NCBI RefSeq assembly: GCF_030123505.1
Contig: NZ_CP126115.1
Span: 3,982,001 to 4,046,000 of the forward strand
Origin: Neobacillus sp. YX16
GTDB taxonomy: Bacteria; Bacillota; Bacilli; Bacillales; Cytobacillaceae
Length of the DNA stretch: 64,000 nucleotides
Direction: 5' to 3'
Position numbers and translations under genes: made by a program. Positions 32,179-40,187 of this stretch are shown piece after piece; positions within the stretch are counted from its first letter, which is position 1, and each line of letters opens with the position of its first letter. The notes under the pieces were generated by a model. It was not told where the DNA came from. It saw only the letters and a program-made list of their open reading frames with translations, and searched no databases.

Positions 32179-33177
32179 TTAGAAGGTTACAATAACTTTG
32201 CCTTGTGAGTGTCCAGTAGAAACTTTTATTAATGCTTTGTTAATGTCATTAAAATTATAAATTGAATCAATAGAGGGCGTGATATTTTCTTTTTCAACAA
32301 GGTTAGTGATTTTTTGTAATTGACTGCCATTGGCTTGCACGAATAAAAAGTGATATTCATTTTTATGTTTACGTGCTAAAGAATCTACACGAGCACCCAC
32401 TAAACCAAACAATAGTTTTTTCCACACTGGAAAATTATTTTCAACCGCAAAGCGATAATTAGGTACGGCTTTTAATGATACTAATTTCCCTTGAGGCTTT
32501 AAAATACCAAGTTCTGCTTTTATCTCTTTTGCTCCCAAGGTGTCAATAACATAATCTATATCAGATAAAATATTGGCATAGTTTTCCTCATGATAATTTA
32601 TAAATTTATCAGCGCCAATCGACAGTGTACGGGATCTACCTCTTTCACTTCCGCTTGTTATAACATATAACCCCATTGATTTGGCGATGGGGATTGCCAT
32701 AGCACCAAAGCCGCCGGTTCCTCCAGGGATAAATAGCTTTTTGTTAGGCTGAGCATTGAGTACGTCATTTAATGCTTGATAAGCAGTCAAAGCAGTGAGA
32801 GGAACAGCGGCTGCTTCAATAAAGGATAGATTTTTAGGCATTATGGATATAGCATCTTCATTGACGACCGCATATTCAGCAAAAGCTCCAATTCGATTAA
32901 CTGGCAACTTCGTATAAATGTGGTCACCAACGTGGAAGTTCTTAACATCTTTTCCAACAGCCTCAATAACTCCAGATAGTTCATTTCCTAAAGTTAATGG
33001 TAAATCATAATCAGAAATCATTCGAATACTTCCATTTAAAATAAGGATATCTAATGGATTAACACCTGCTGCTTTTACTTTAACGAGTACCTCCCGGCTA
33101 TTAAATTCTGGTATTTTAACATCATTCAATTCCACTTGAACTTCTTTTGAATATTTCTGCATTTGAGCAGCTCTCAT
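32179..33177 (-). CDS. Zinc-independent MDR reductase (quinone oxidoreductase-like)
   Basis: 332 aa from ATG 33177 (GAGGATGAAAAA site). GroES-like N-terminal domain (VKVKAAGVNPLDILILNG, LPLTLGNELSGVIEAVG, VGDHIYTKL) and Rossmann domain with FIPGGTGGFGAMAIPIAKSMG, and IGADKFINYHEENY. The Cys/His zinc ligands of alcohol dehydrogenases are lacking, as in quinone/enone reductases. It belongs to a cluster of NAD(P)H reductases (this gene, the OYE at 33.5 kb, the SDR at 34.7 kb) that probably handle electrophilic compounds. Confidence 0.85.
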   Translation of the reverse strand: MRAAQMQKYSKEVQVELNDVKIPEFNSREVLVKVKAAGVNPLDILILNGSIRMISDYDLPLTLGNELSGVIEAVGKDVKNFHVGDHIYTKLPVNRIGAFAEYAVVNEDAISIMPKNLSFIEAAAVPLTALTAYQALNDVLNAQPNKKLFIPGGTGGFGAMAIPIAKSMGLYVITSGSERGRSRTLSIGADKFINYHEENYANILSDIDYVIDTLGAKEIKAELGILKPQGKLVSLKAVPNYRFAVENNFPVWKKLLFGLVGARVDSLARKHKNEYHFLFVQANGSQLQKITNLVEKENITPSIDSIYNFNDINKALIKVSTGHSQGKVIVTF

Positions 33178-33268
33178 TTTTTCATCCTCTTCCTTTACAA
33201 TTTTTTGGTGCTTATTCATTTAAATGCAATCTCTAGCGTTGAATGTAAGTGACTCAAAACAAAAACCA

Positions 33269-33345
33269 GTGCTTGAAGGGGTATATGCCCAAGAATGCAT
33301 CTAACGCTGCAAATACACCTAATTCACGCGTCAAGCACTGATTTT
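33269..33345. repeat. Long-loop inverted repeat between two reductase genes
   Basis: CAGTGCTTGA near 33270 and TCAAGCACTG near 33333 enclose about 50 bp. The region has no ORF. It may be an operator, a small RNA stem or an element end. Confidence 0.4.
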
Positions 33346-33422
33346 CAGGTTGAGCCAAAAAAGCGGCACAAACTTTTATTATATTAATTATCGAGACAGC
33401 TGTTTCCCATAATTTCTAATTA

Positions 33423-33461
33423 AAGAATGGCGTACAATTTTTCAGTTGTACGCCATTCTTC
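33423..33461. terminator. Terminator of the OYE gene
   Basis: AAGAATGGCGTACAA, 8-nt loop, TTGTACGCCATTCTT. Perfect 15-bp stem 17 bp after the stop codon on the minus strand. Confidence 0.8.
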
Positions 33462-33477
33462 ACCTTATAAGCTATAC

Positions 33478-34560
33478 TTACCCCTCTTGAGATTTTAATT
33501 CTTTCATCGTAGGATAATCCGTATAACCCATGCTTCCGTTACCACCAAAGAATGTTGTACGGTCTGCTTCATTCAAAGGAAACCCTTTTTTGAGACGTTC
33601 TACTAAATCCGGATTAGCTAATGACCATACACCAACTGGTACCATATCTGCAACGCCATTATCAATATCTACACTAATATTTTCTAGAGCTCGACCAGCT
33701 CGAGTGACTAATAATGGATTGGACCAAACTGAACGAATTTCATGGAGCAGTGTTTCGTTTCCTACATGCATAACATGAAGGTAAGCCAAATTGAATTGAG
33801 CTAATTCTTTTACAAGATGGAGATAAACTTCAGGACCTTGTTCACCTTCTTCAATTCCACCAAGAGGTACCCCTGGTGAGATACGAAAGCCCGTTCTTTC
33901 TGCTCCAATTTCTTCAACGATTGCTTTCGTTATTTCGATAGCAAAGCGAGCACGATTCTCTATTGATCCGCCGTATTTATCCGTTCGTTTATTAGAATTT
34001 TCACCGATAAATTGATGAATTAGATAACCATTTGCTCCATGAATTTCAACACCATCAGCTCCTGCTTCAATAGCTGCAGATGCTGCTTTTCGGAAGTCTG
34101 CAATTGTCGTTTGAATATCTTCTTCACTTAACTCACGGGGAACGGGTATTTCCTGCATCCCTTTAGCAGTAAACATTTCTACACCGGGTGCGATCGCAGA
34201 TGGTGCAACTGCTTGACGATGATGTGGTGTATTGTCAGGGTGCGACATACGACCGACATGCATTAATTGGATATACATAAATCCACCTGCTCCATGCACC
34301 GCATCCATAACCTTTTTCCACCCTTCAATATGCTTTTCAGTATAGATGCCAGGTGACCATAAGTAACCTTGTCCATCATGAGAAGGTTGTGTACCTTCAC
34401 TAATAATTAATCCCATTGATGCTCTTTGAGCATAATAAAGGGAACTTAGTTCTCCTGGTGTACCATCTTCTTGCGCCCTACTACGTGTCATTGGTGCCAT
34501 CGCTAAACGATGAGGTAATTCCAAATTTCCAATTTTCATTTTGCTCCACAATTTATCCAT
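33478..34560 (-). CDS. Old yellow enzyme family alkene reductase (NemA-like)
   Basis: 360 aa. FMN TIM barrel with LPHRLAMAPMTRSRA, GTQPSHDGQGYLW, YIQLMHVGRMSHP, the substrate-binding His-Asn pair in EIHGANGYLIHQFI, RTDKYGGSIENRARFA and the Arg/phosphate segment LLVTRAGRALEN. This is the NemA/OYE class that reduces activated C=C bonds and nitro groups of electrophiles with NADPH. It is on the same strand as the SDR gene upstream (100 bp gap) and probably belongs to the TetR regulon at 35.4-36.3 kb. Confidence 0.92.
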   Translation of the reverse strand: MDKLWSKMKIGNLELPHRLAMAPMTRSRAQEDGTPGELSSLYYAQRASMGLIISEGTQPSHDGQGYLWSPGIYTEKHIEGWKKVMDAVHGAGGFMYIQLMHVGRMSHPDNTPHHRQAVAPSAIAPGVEMFTAKGMQEIPVPRELSEEDIQTTIADFRKAASAAIEAGADGVEIHGANGYLIHQFIGENSNKRTDKYGGSIENRARFAIEITKAIVEEIGAERTGFRISPGVPLGGIEEGEQGPEVYLHLVKELAQFNLAYLHVMHVGNETLLHEIRSVWSNPLLVTRAGRALENISVDIDNGVADMVPVGVWSLANPDLVERLKKGFPLNEADRTTFFGGNGSMGYTDYPTMKELKSQEG

Positions 34561-34660
34561 TTTTGTACACTCCTCTTCAAATTATGTTACCCGTTGTATA
34601 CGGGTGTCCTTTTACCTTTTGTTTGAAATCTTGGACAAATCACTGTATTAGTAATTTGTA

Positions 34661-35359
34661 TTAGGAGAGATGTGGGTATATCGCAGATACACCACCGGCA
34701 AAAACTCTTTGGATCTTTCGGCTCACGTCATCAGCAACAATTTCAAAGCTGTCGGATTCTAATCCATCAACAGCAATTTTTGCGATATCCTCAGGGTTGG
34801 ATTTGGGAACTTCTAAGCTCGATGTCATGTCTGTCTTCATGAAGCCTACATGTAATCCAGCTACTCTCACATTTTGAGGATAGAGATTTAAACGTAGGTC
34901 GTTTGTCAATGCCCACTCTGCCGCCTTTGCAGCTGTATAAGCGCCAACAGTTCCCGAACTGACCCAAGATAATGCGGAAAGAATATTCAGAATCGTTCCT
35001 CCCCCATTATTTGCTAAAATCGGTGCGAAAGTTCGAACCATGGAAAGTGTGCCAAAGAAATGCGTATTAAACTCCAAATGTATTTTATCGAGATCACCGT
35101 CAATCAAAGAAGCACCCGTAGACGATCCTGCATTGTTGATCAAAAGCGTAAGATCCTTAGCGACCATAGCGGCTGCAGCTACCTCTTGAGGGTTGGTAAT
35201 ATCAAGCTTCACAGGGATTACACCGGGAATGTCAATGGACTCCGGATTTCTTGCACCTGCATAAACCTTAGCCCCTCTGGATAGAAGTTCAAGTGCTAAA
35301 TGGCGTCCAAAACCTCGGTTCGCGCCGGTTACAAATACGACTTGTTCAGAAATTTTCAT
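34661..35359 (-). CDS. Short-chain dehydrogenase/reductase
   Basis: 232 aa. Classical SDR: cofactor motif VTGANRGFGRHLA (TGxxxGxG), LLINNAGSST, ILNILSALSW (catalytic Ser region), active-site YTAAK, and HVGFMKTDM. It oxidises or reduces a small alcohol or carbonyl with NAD(P)(H); the substrate is unknown. Its upstream region contains a tandem array of TetR-type operator motifs, and a tetR gene lies behind it on the same strand, so it is very probably repressed by that regulator. Confidence 0.87.
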   Translation of the reverse strand: MKISEQVVFVTGANRGFGRHLALELLSRGAKVYAGARNPESIDIPGVIPVKLDITNPQEVAAAAMVAKDLTLLINNAGSSTGASLIDGDLDKIHLEFNTHFFGTLSMVRTFAPILANNGGGTILNILSALSWVSSGTVGAYTAAKAAEWALTNDLRLNLYPQNVRVAGLHVGFMKTDMTSSLEVPKSNPEDIAKIAVDGLESDSFEIVADDVSRKIQRVFAGGVSAIYPHLS

Positions 35360-35459
35360 TTTTATGTGCTCCTTTTAATATTTATTTTGATACAACAAAA
35401 TGTCTTACTCCTCAAAACTACGCAAGTAATGATTTCCTTAAGGAGAAGTTTTGGGCATA

Positions 35460-35697
35460 GGCAAGTCTCGTTATATGGGAATGGTCATTCTAAAAAGCAC
35501 AAAGGAATGATCCCTTCATTGAGAAATTTTTAAGTAAGGCAAGAATCATATACAAGAACGATCATTCTAAAAAACACAAAAGAGAAATCCCTTCATGGAG
35601 AGAGCTTAAGCAAGCAAGGCAAGACTCATATATGAGAACAATCATTCTAAAAAATGCATAAGCAATGATATCTTCATAGGAGAAAGCTTTACTACAG
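35460..35697. repeat. Three 79-bp tandem repeats with a TetR-type operator in each
   Basis: Units start with GGCAAG at 35460, 35538 and 35618 (78 and 80 bp apart). Each contains GAA, six bases and TTCTAAAAA: for example AAGAACGATCATTCTAAAAA in unit 2. Each also has a CCTTCAT.GAGA-like second block. A fourth degenerate unit overlaps the end of the tetR gene. Located between the SDR gene and tetR. Confidence 0.75.
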
Positions 35698-35719
35698 TTC
35701 AGACTTTCTCTTATAGGAA

Positions 35720-36298
35720 CTATTTATCTAAAAGTTTTATCGATAAATTGGCTATACGGTGTAATTTTTCTTTGGGAATGGAGGTTCTTGTCATTACCCT
35801 TAACCCAACACACACAGTATGCAGATGTTCCGCCAGTTCGCCGGCATCATACTCTGAAGTAAATTCTCCCTCCTCTTGCCCCCACAGAATAATATCCTTG
35901 AGTAGCTGCTCTGATAGTGTGAACGATTCAGTGGACTTTGAATCCACATCAGCATCGCGCATTGCCAATTCCACCGCCGAATTCACCATTAAACAGCCTG
36001 AAGGCGAGTTCTCTTCACCATATATTATGAAACCAAAAATAAAGTGAAGTGCCTCCGCTGCAGTCTTGGAGCGTTTAACTTCTCCGGTAAGCTCAGCACT
36101 GACTTTATCGCGAAATCGATCCATAGCTTTCAAAAACAGCGTATGTTTGTCGCCAAATGTGTCATACAAACTTCTGCGATGGATTCCCATATGCTCGACC
36201 AGATCGGTCAAGGATGTCTTCTCATAACCTTGTTCCCAAAAGAGCTTCATCGCTTTGTCTAATACTACGTTCTCTTCGAATTCTTTGCTTCTTGCCAT
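35720..36298 (-). CDS. TetR-family transcriptional regulator
   Basis: 192 aa. HTH: MARSKEFEENVVLDKAMKLFWEQGYEKTSLTDLVEHM and HRRSLYDTFGDKHTLF. The C-terminal ligand domain has SGCLMVNSAVELAMRDADV. It is a clear paralogue of the TetR protein at 29350-29925; both share the half-operator TTCTAAAAA next to them. It lies just upstream of the operator array and SDR-OYE genes on the same strand. A GGAGGAG site precedes the ATG. Confidence 0.88.
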   Translation of the reverse strand: MARSKEFEENVVLDKAMKLFWEQGYEKTSLTDLVEHMGIHRRSLYDTFGDKHTLFLKAMDRFRDKVSAELTGEVKRSKTAAEALHFIFGFIIYGEENSPSGCLMVNSAVELAMRDADVDSKSTESFTLSEQLLKDIILWGQEEGEFTSEYDAGELAEHLHTVCVGLRVMTRTSIPKEKLHRIANLSIKLLDK

Positions 36299-36517
36299 TC
36301 TATTTTCCTCCTCCCATAGTCCATAGTCACTATAACATATTGAGAACGAACGGTAAAGAAAGTAACCTCATAATAATTATTCCAAATATTATCAAATGTA
36401 GTGAAACTACCTATAGCTGGAATAAGGAAACTCTACAATCTCTTCTACATTTTATCTGTCAGCATAACCTAAATCCCTTGATTATATGATCCCAAGAATC
36501 TTACCAAAGACTGATTT
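36299..36517. other. Intergenic stretch
   Basis: AT-rich DNA upstream of the tetR gene. GAACGAACGG near 36345 could be part of an operator. Otherwise I see nothing in it. Confidence 0.5.
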
Positions 36518-36685
36518 TTATGGAGAACATACTTTTGTGAAATAAAAAAACTGTTTTTTTTCTGTGTAATTTAGAAGGGAGGGCATTTTTTTATTGGTAT
36601 CAAAATCAAAACCCGACTTGTCGTTTGAATTTACATAAGCAGCACCACAAATTGGCATACAGGATATAAGTAAGAAAGTAGTCAT
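36518..36685 (-). CDS. Possible small exported peptide
   Basis: 55 aa. ATG with AAGGTGAT 7 bp upstream. The short hydrophobic start with cysteines (MTTFLLISCMPICGAAY) could be a signal or lipoprotein-like sequence; the rest is polar (NSNDKSGFDFDTNKKMPS). No family recognised and no terminator seen. It lies next to the IS110 copy. Confidence 0.4.
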   Translation of the reverse strand: MTTFLLISCMPICGAAYVNSNDKSGFDFDTNKKMPSLLNYTEKKQFFYFTKVCSP

Positions 36686-36727
36686 ATTTCTATCACCTTA
36701 ACATTTTAGGAGTATTATACCCATTCC

Positions 36728-36737
36728 TTCTTCAACT
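36728..36737 (+). repeat. Left fragment of an interspersed repeat, split by IS110 copy 2
   Basis: TTCTTCAACT, then the element; the rest (AAACTGCTTCG...) resumes at 38529. Confidence 0.6.
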
Positions 36738-37145
36738 CCCTCAGTTTGATACGAATATCTCTTGAATGCTCACTTATTCGCAGGATTTCATAACCCTTGT
36801 AATTGGATTTACGGGTAATTGAAATGAGTTCAGATCATCTTGGCTTCGTGAAGGCATAAATAAAGGAGTCAGCTACCACTCCATATTTTACCATATAATG
36901 TACATCTCCACGCCGCCCCTGGAGGCTTTCCCACCCATGTCTCAACGGGTCAATCGCCCTCTCATTCCTTCGTCATGCCTATCCAAGGGGTGGAGGCCAG
37001 TTATGCTAACCTGATGGGTCACAGTGCCCTTTTGTTTAAGAAACCTGGTACTCCGTACATATTTGAAATCCTACGAATAAGACAACATTCAAAAATTAAA
37101 GTTAACAATTTTAAATGATGCATTTATAAAACTAATGTATTATTT
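36738..37145 (-). ncRNA. Candidate bridge-RNA region of the IS110/IS1111-type element
   Basis: 408 bp non-coding, conserved in both copies. It contains ATGCTAACCTG at 37003-37013, identical to the 11 bp spanning the right junction of copy 1 (16856-16866), that is element end, CT and target. That is what a guide sequence would look like. RNA ends are not determined. Confidence 0.35.
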
Positions 37146-38408
37146 CTATGCTGCTAAAGGGATTAATACTTGGATTTTACTTGGACAGTAAGACTCGTTT
37201 CGTCGTGCTATTCCTACAAAAATCCTGGCTAGTTTTCCTATCAGTTTCATTATTGATTTCATTTTCTTTATCTTTTTAACCTTCACATTATGGGAATGGA
37301 TCGCTTTAAATTCAGGGTTATTCATCACAAGGCTCATGGTTGCTAAGTAGAGGAAGCGTCGGAGTCTTGATCTTCCTCGCTTTGAAATGACAATCTGACC
37401 TTTCCATTTACCTGAACTTGCCTCAGCTAGATGTAATCCTGCATGACGTAATAGAGAGTTTCCGTGGGAGAATCCACTTAAATCTCCAGCCTCACCTAGT
37501 ATCCCTGCTAATGAAATTTCACTTATTCCTTTAATCATAAGTAGTTTTTTTGCAAATGGTATTTTATTGAGAACTTCTTTAACTTGTTGTTCAACTCTTT
37601 CGAGTTGTTTTTCAGCGAGGTCATATTCTTCTAATAATTGTTCTAGATGGAATTTATAAGCATCTAGTGCTTGTCCAGTTCCAATAGAAGATTTTGCTAG
37701 ATTGATCAGTAATTGAGCTTTTCTAGGTCCTGGTTGTCTTTTCATTAATGACTTCCATCCCTTTTGGACGTCTAGTGACTCCATGGATGATATTTCATCT
37801 GGAGTTGGAAACAAACGAAGGGTTGCAATTGCTCCTTTGCACGAAACATCGTTAAAAACTTGTCGCAACTCTGGAAAGACAACATCCACCCATCTATTTA
37901 TTTGATTAATAGACACGACGAGACGTTTTACAATCACATCACGGTTAGACATTAGAACTCTAAGTTTTTCAAATGATTCTGAGGATGGGCGAATAAAGGA
38001 ATAGTAGCCGTTTTTGACCATATCTGCAATAACTAGTGCATCTTTTTTATCACTCTTCGATTGGGTATTATCACGATTCTCTTTATTCCTTTTTACTAAG
38101 TGGGGATTGACTGTTACTACCTCAATGTCTTTTGTATATAACCATTTTGATAGGTTAATCCAGTAATGACCTGTAGGCTCCATACCTACTATTGCTGTAT
38201 CTAAGTTTTTTAGTCTTTTTAAATTTTGGATCCAGCTTAATAGATTAACGAATCCCTCTTCATTATTTTCAAATATAAGAGGATCTCCAACTACAATTCC
38301 TCGGAAGTTAACTGCTCTTGCAACGTGTAGTTGTTGAGCAATATCAACACCAACAATAAGGTGTGTATCGGAAATTCTTTCTATTAGTTGATTTTGTTTG
38401 TCTTGCAT
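37146..38408 (-). CDS. IS110-family transposase, intact
   Basis: 420 aa. DEDD domain: VGVDIAQQL (D22), GMEPTGHYW, SDKKDALVIADMV. C-terminal Tnp20: KKLLMIKGISEISLAGILGE and serine region LAEASSGKWKGQIVISKRG. A GGAGGAAG site lies 13-19 bp before the ATG. In the IS110 family this recombinase cuts and rejoins DNA with an element-encoded bridge RNA. Confidence 0.92.
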   Translation of the reverse strand: MQDKQNQLIERISDTHLIVGVDIAQQLHVARAVNFRGIVVGDPLIFENNEEGFVNLLSWIQNLKRLKNLDTAIVGMEPTGHYWINLSKWLYTKDIEVVTVNPHLVKRNKENRDNTQSKSDKKDALVIADMVKNGYYSFIRPSSESFEKLRVLMSNRDVIVKRLVVSINQINRWVDVVFPELRQVFNDVSCKGAIATLRLFPTPDEISSMESLDVQKGWKSLMKRQPGPRKAQLLINLAKSSIGTGQALDAYKFHLEQLLEEYDLAEKQLERVEQQVKEVLNKIPFAKKLLMIKGISEISLAGILGEAGDLSGFSHGNSLLRHAGLHLAEASSGKWKGQIVISKRGRSRLRRFLYLATMSLVMNNPEFKAIHSHNVKVKKIKKMKSIMKLIGKLARIFVGIARRNESYCPSKIQVLIPLAA

Positions 38409-38528
38409 TTAAAATTCATATTAGGGCTTCCTCCTTAAGACTCTGAGTTAGATTGGACTCTATACTCGTATCTTACTGAGGGGCTCAATTTTTTTCAAAC
38501 CTGATATTTAACGATCTACAGGAATGCT

Positions 38529-38590
38529 AAACTGCTTCGTTACTTGAATAAGAAAAAGGCTTTACTCCAAATTGAAGTAAAGCACTCAGT
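38529..38590 (+). repeat. Interspersed repeat, right part beyond IS110 copy 2
   Basis: AAACTGCTTCGTTACTTGAA, TAAGAAAAAGG, then a 9-bp-arm hairpin GCTTTACTCC...AAGTAAAGC. Confidence 0.65.
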
Positions 38591-38605
38591 TTAGTTGAAT
38601 ATCTG

Positions 38606-38857
38606 TTATCCCAAAAGGTTGGATATAAAATATTGAAAACCATAAGCTCCTAAAGAACTAATACTTGCCACTAAAGCTGCTATTGGTAATACTGATTGCT
38701 TTTTCGAACGAAACAAAAAAAGAATGGATAAACATAAACTAATTATAAAAAAGAAAATCCATATTTTGTTTAATGTAAAAGAATCGAAATTAATAAGGTA
38801 ACTCGCTATGTAAATAACATTAATTAAAAGCATTAGGATTAAGATGGGTCTTTTCAA
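38606..38857 (-). CDS. Small membrane protein of unknown function
   Basis: 83 aa from a TTG start with GGGAGGG upstream. Three hydrophobic segments (about 4-22, 32-50, 57-80) with RSKKQ between the second and third. No family recognised. It lies between two copies of the interspersed repeat with no gene partner. Confidence 0.55.
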   Translation of the reverse strand: MKRPILILMLLINVIYIASYLINFDSFTLNKIWIFFFIISLCLSILFLFRSKKQSVLPIAALVASISSLGAYGFQYFISNLLG

Positions 38858-38918
38858 ATTATACCCTCCCTTTATGTTATAATTTATCCAAATTATAACA
38901 CATAATCACTATTCCATA

Positions 38919-39005
38919 TTGAACTAAACTGCACCGTTAGTTCAATAAAAAAGGCCGCCTAGATTGGCAGCCGGATCTTTAAGTAGTGCGCCCGTTTGTG
39001 AAACA
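38919..39005 (+). repeat. Interspersed repeat copy
   Basis: TTGAACTAAACTGCACCGTT, AGTTCAATAAAAAAGG, hairpin GGCCGCC/GGCAGCC, second half AGTGCGCCCGTTTG. It ends next to the stop codon of the following minus-strand gene. Confidence 0.7.
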
Positions 39006-39006
39006 A

Positions 39007-39615
39007 CTACAAACTCTCCGGCAAGTGATGTTTATACATTTCTAATGCATTTGTATGTTCTTCTAAAACAGCCACTATTTTAGGATGAGGCTTAGCGTAT
39101 ATAACTGGGTAATCCATTTCATCAAGTTCTTCATTAATGGAAAAGGCTAATTTTTCTTCTTCAATTGAAAACTGGGCATTAATTCCCTCTTTATTTCCAC
39201 GAGCATCTACCCTAATCCATTTATTAAGTAATTTTAAGAAGACAGCATTTAAAGCGTGAATACAATACCCTTTTTCTGGAGTATCAAACAACATCAATCT
39301 TTGATAACAAAAACCTATTGGTATTCCCTGTGAACGCAATAAAGACGCTAATAGGTGTGATTTTGCATAGCAAATCCCCTCTTTGAAGTCTAATACTTCT
39401 GAAGCATTACAAGTAACTCGCTTTGATTGAATATCCCAAGAATGAGAAATTTCATCACGAACAAATTCAAAAGCTATTTTAGCTTTTTCAGTTTCAGTTT
39501 GAGATGGATTGAAAAGTTCATCCGCGATCTTTTTTATATTTGGATTAGAATAATTAACTTCATTTAATTCAAGTAAATAGTCATCTAGTTTTTCCGTCTC
39601 ACAAAACAAATTCAT
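39007..39615 (-). CDS. Transglutaminase-like cysteine protease-fold protein
   Basis: 202 aa. The catalytic triad is visible: C82 (KEGICYAKSH), H120 (GYCIHALNAV) and D137 (WIRVDARGN), the pattern of the transglut_core family. The leading helix KIAFEFVRDEISHSWD is also typical. Stand-alone bacterial members act as peptidases or amidases and are rarely characterised. No signal peptide, so cytoplasmic. No operon partner. Confidence 0.85.
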   Translation of the reverse strand: MNLFCETEKLDDYLLELNEVNYSNPNIKKIADELFNPSQTETEKAKIAFEFVRDEISHSWDIQSKRVTCNASEVLDFKEGICYAKSHLLASLLRSQGIPIGFCYQRLMLFDTPEKGYCIHALNAVFLKLLNKWIRVDARGNKEGINAQFSIEEEKLAFSINEELDEMDYPVIYAKPHPKIVAVLEEHTNALEMYKHHLPESL

Positions 39616-39707
39616 AAGCCCATCCCCCTATAAAAATTCTATAAATACGTATATATATACATTATTATACAATTTGTGTTGGATGAATTAAAGGATTTCT
39701 TATTGAG

Positions 39708-39747
39708 GTAACCTGTCAGTTAGTTTAAATACAAAATTTCACAAAAC
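39708..39747 (+). repeat. Interspersed repeat, tail half only
   Basis: AACCTGTCAGTTAGTTTAAA and TACAAAATTTCACAA. Confidence 0.5.
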
Positions 39748-39805
39748 TATATTCAATTTAAATCAATAATTATAATAATGAGTGACAATATCCAAACAAA
39801 AAAAT

Positions 39806-39833
39806 ACCTTTGATCTATAAAATCAAAGGTCAA
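39806..39833. terminator. Hairpin ACCTTTGAT/ATCAAAGGT
   Basis: Nine-bp arms with 7-nt loop in the gap between the transglutaminase-like gene and the pectate lyase. T-rich on the minus side. No gene is visible between 39748 and 40187 apart from this and a repeat copy. Confidence 0.45.
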
Positions 39834-39979
39834 AGTTGAACTTAGTGGTCTAGGCCAAGTCCATTTTAGGAGGTCTAAACTCAGAAGAATTTAAACTATA
39901 ATTATATTAACATAAAATGAATGTTTATTCAAATATTCAAATAATTATACATTACTATCTCTGGTTGCTTTTCTATTTA

Positions 39980-40076
39980 CTTAATTCCCCGTTAGAGCAC
40001 AATAAGAAAAAGGCTGCCGAAGCAACCTAATCTTAAATTAAAGCCCCTGTTAGTTTAAGTGAAAATCTTCACAATG
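39980..40076 (+). repeat. Interspersed repeat copy
   Basis: TTAATTCCCCGTTAGAGCAC, AATAAGAAAAAGGCTGCC...GCAACCT, second half TTAAAGCCCCTGTTAGTTTA, tail AAAATCTTCACAA. Confidence 0.72.
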
Positions 40077-40187
40077 TGTTTTTACCTTAACAAAATCTAA
40101 TCCCTTAATGCCTGGGAGTATATCAAAAAGAAGATCGCCGATTTCTGAACAGAAAAAATCCTCTAGTCACTGTTCAATTAGATCCGT

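Larger units (their letters stand above)
36738..38528 (-). mobile_element. IS110-family element, copy 2 (intact)
   Basis: 1791 bp from CCCTCAG to GGAATGCT. Flanked by CT on both sides and inserted in the interspersed repeat between TTCAACT and AAACTGC. No terminal inverted repeats. The non-coding 408 bp lies downstream of the transposase gene (36738-37145), the arrangement of the IS1111 subgroup. Confidence 0.85.

Noticed and set aside
37146..38408. IS110 element 5' region (120 bp upstream of the transposase) as bridge-RNA site
   Set aside because: Too short; the longer conserved non-coding part lies downstream of the gene.
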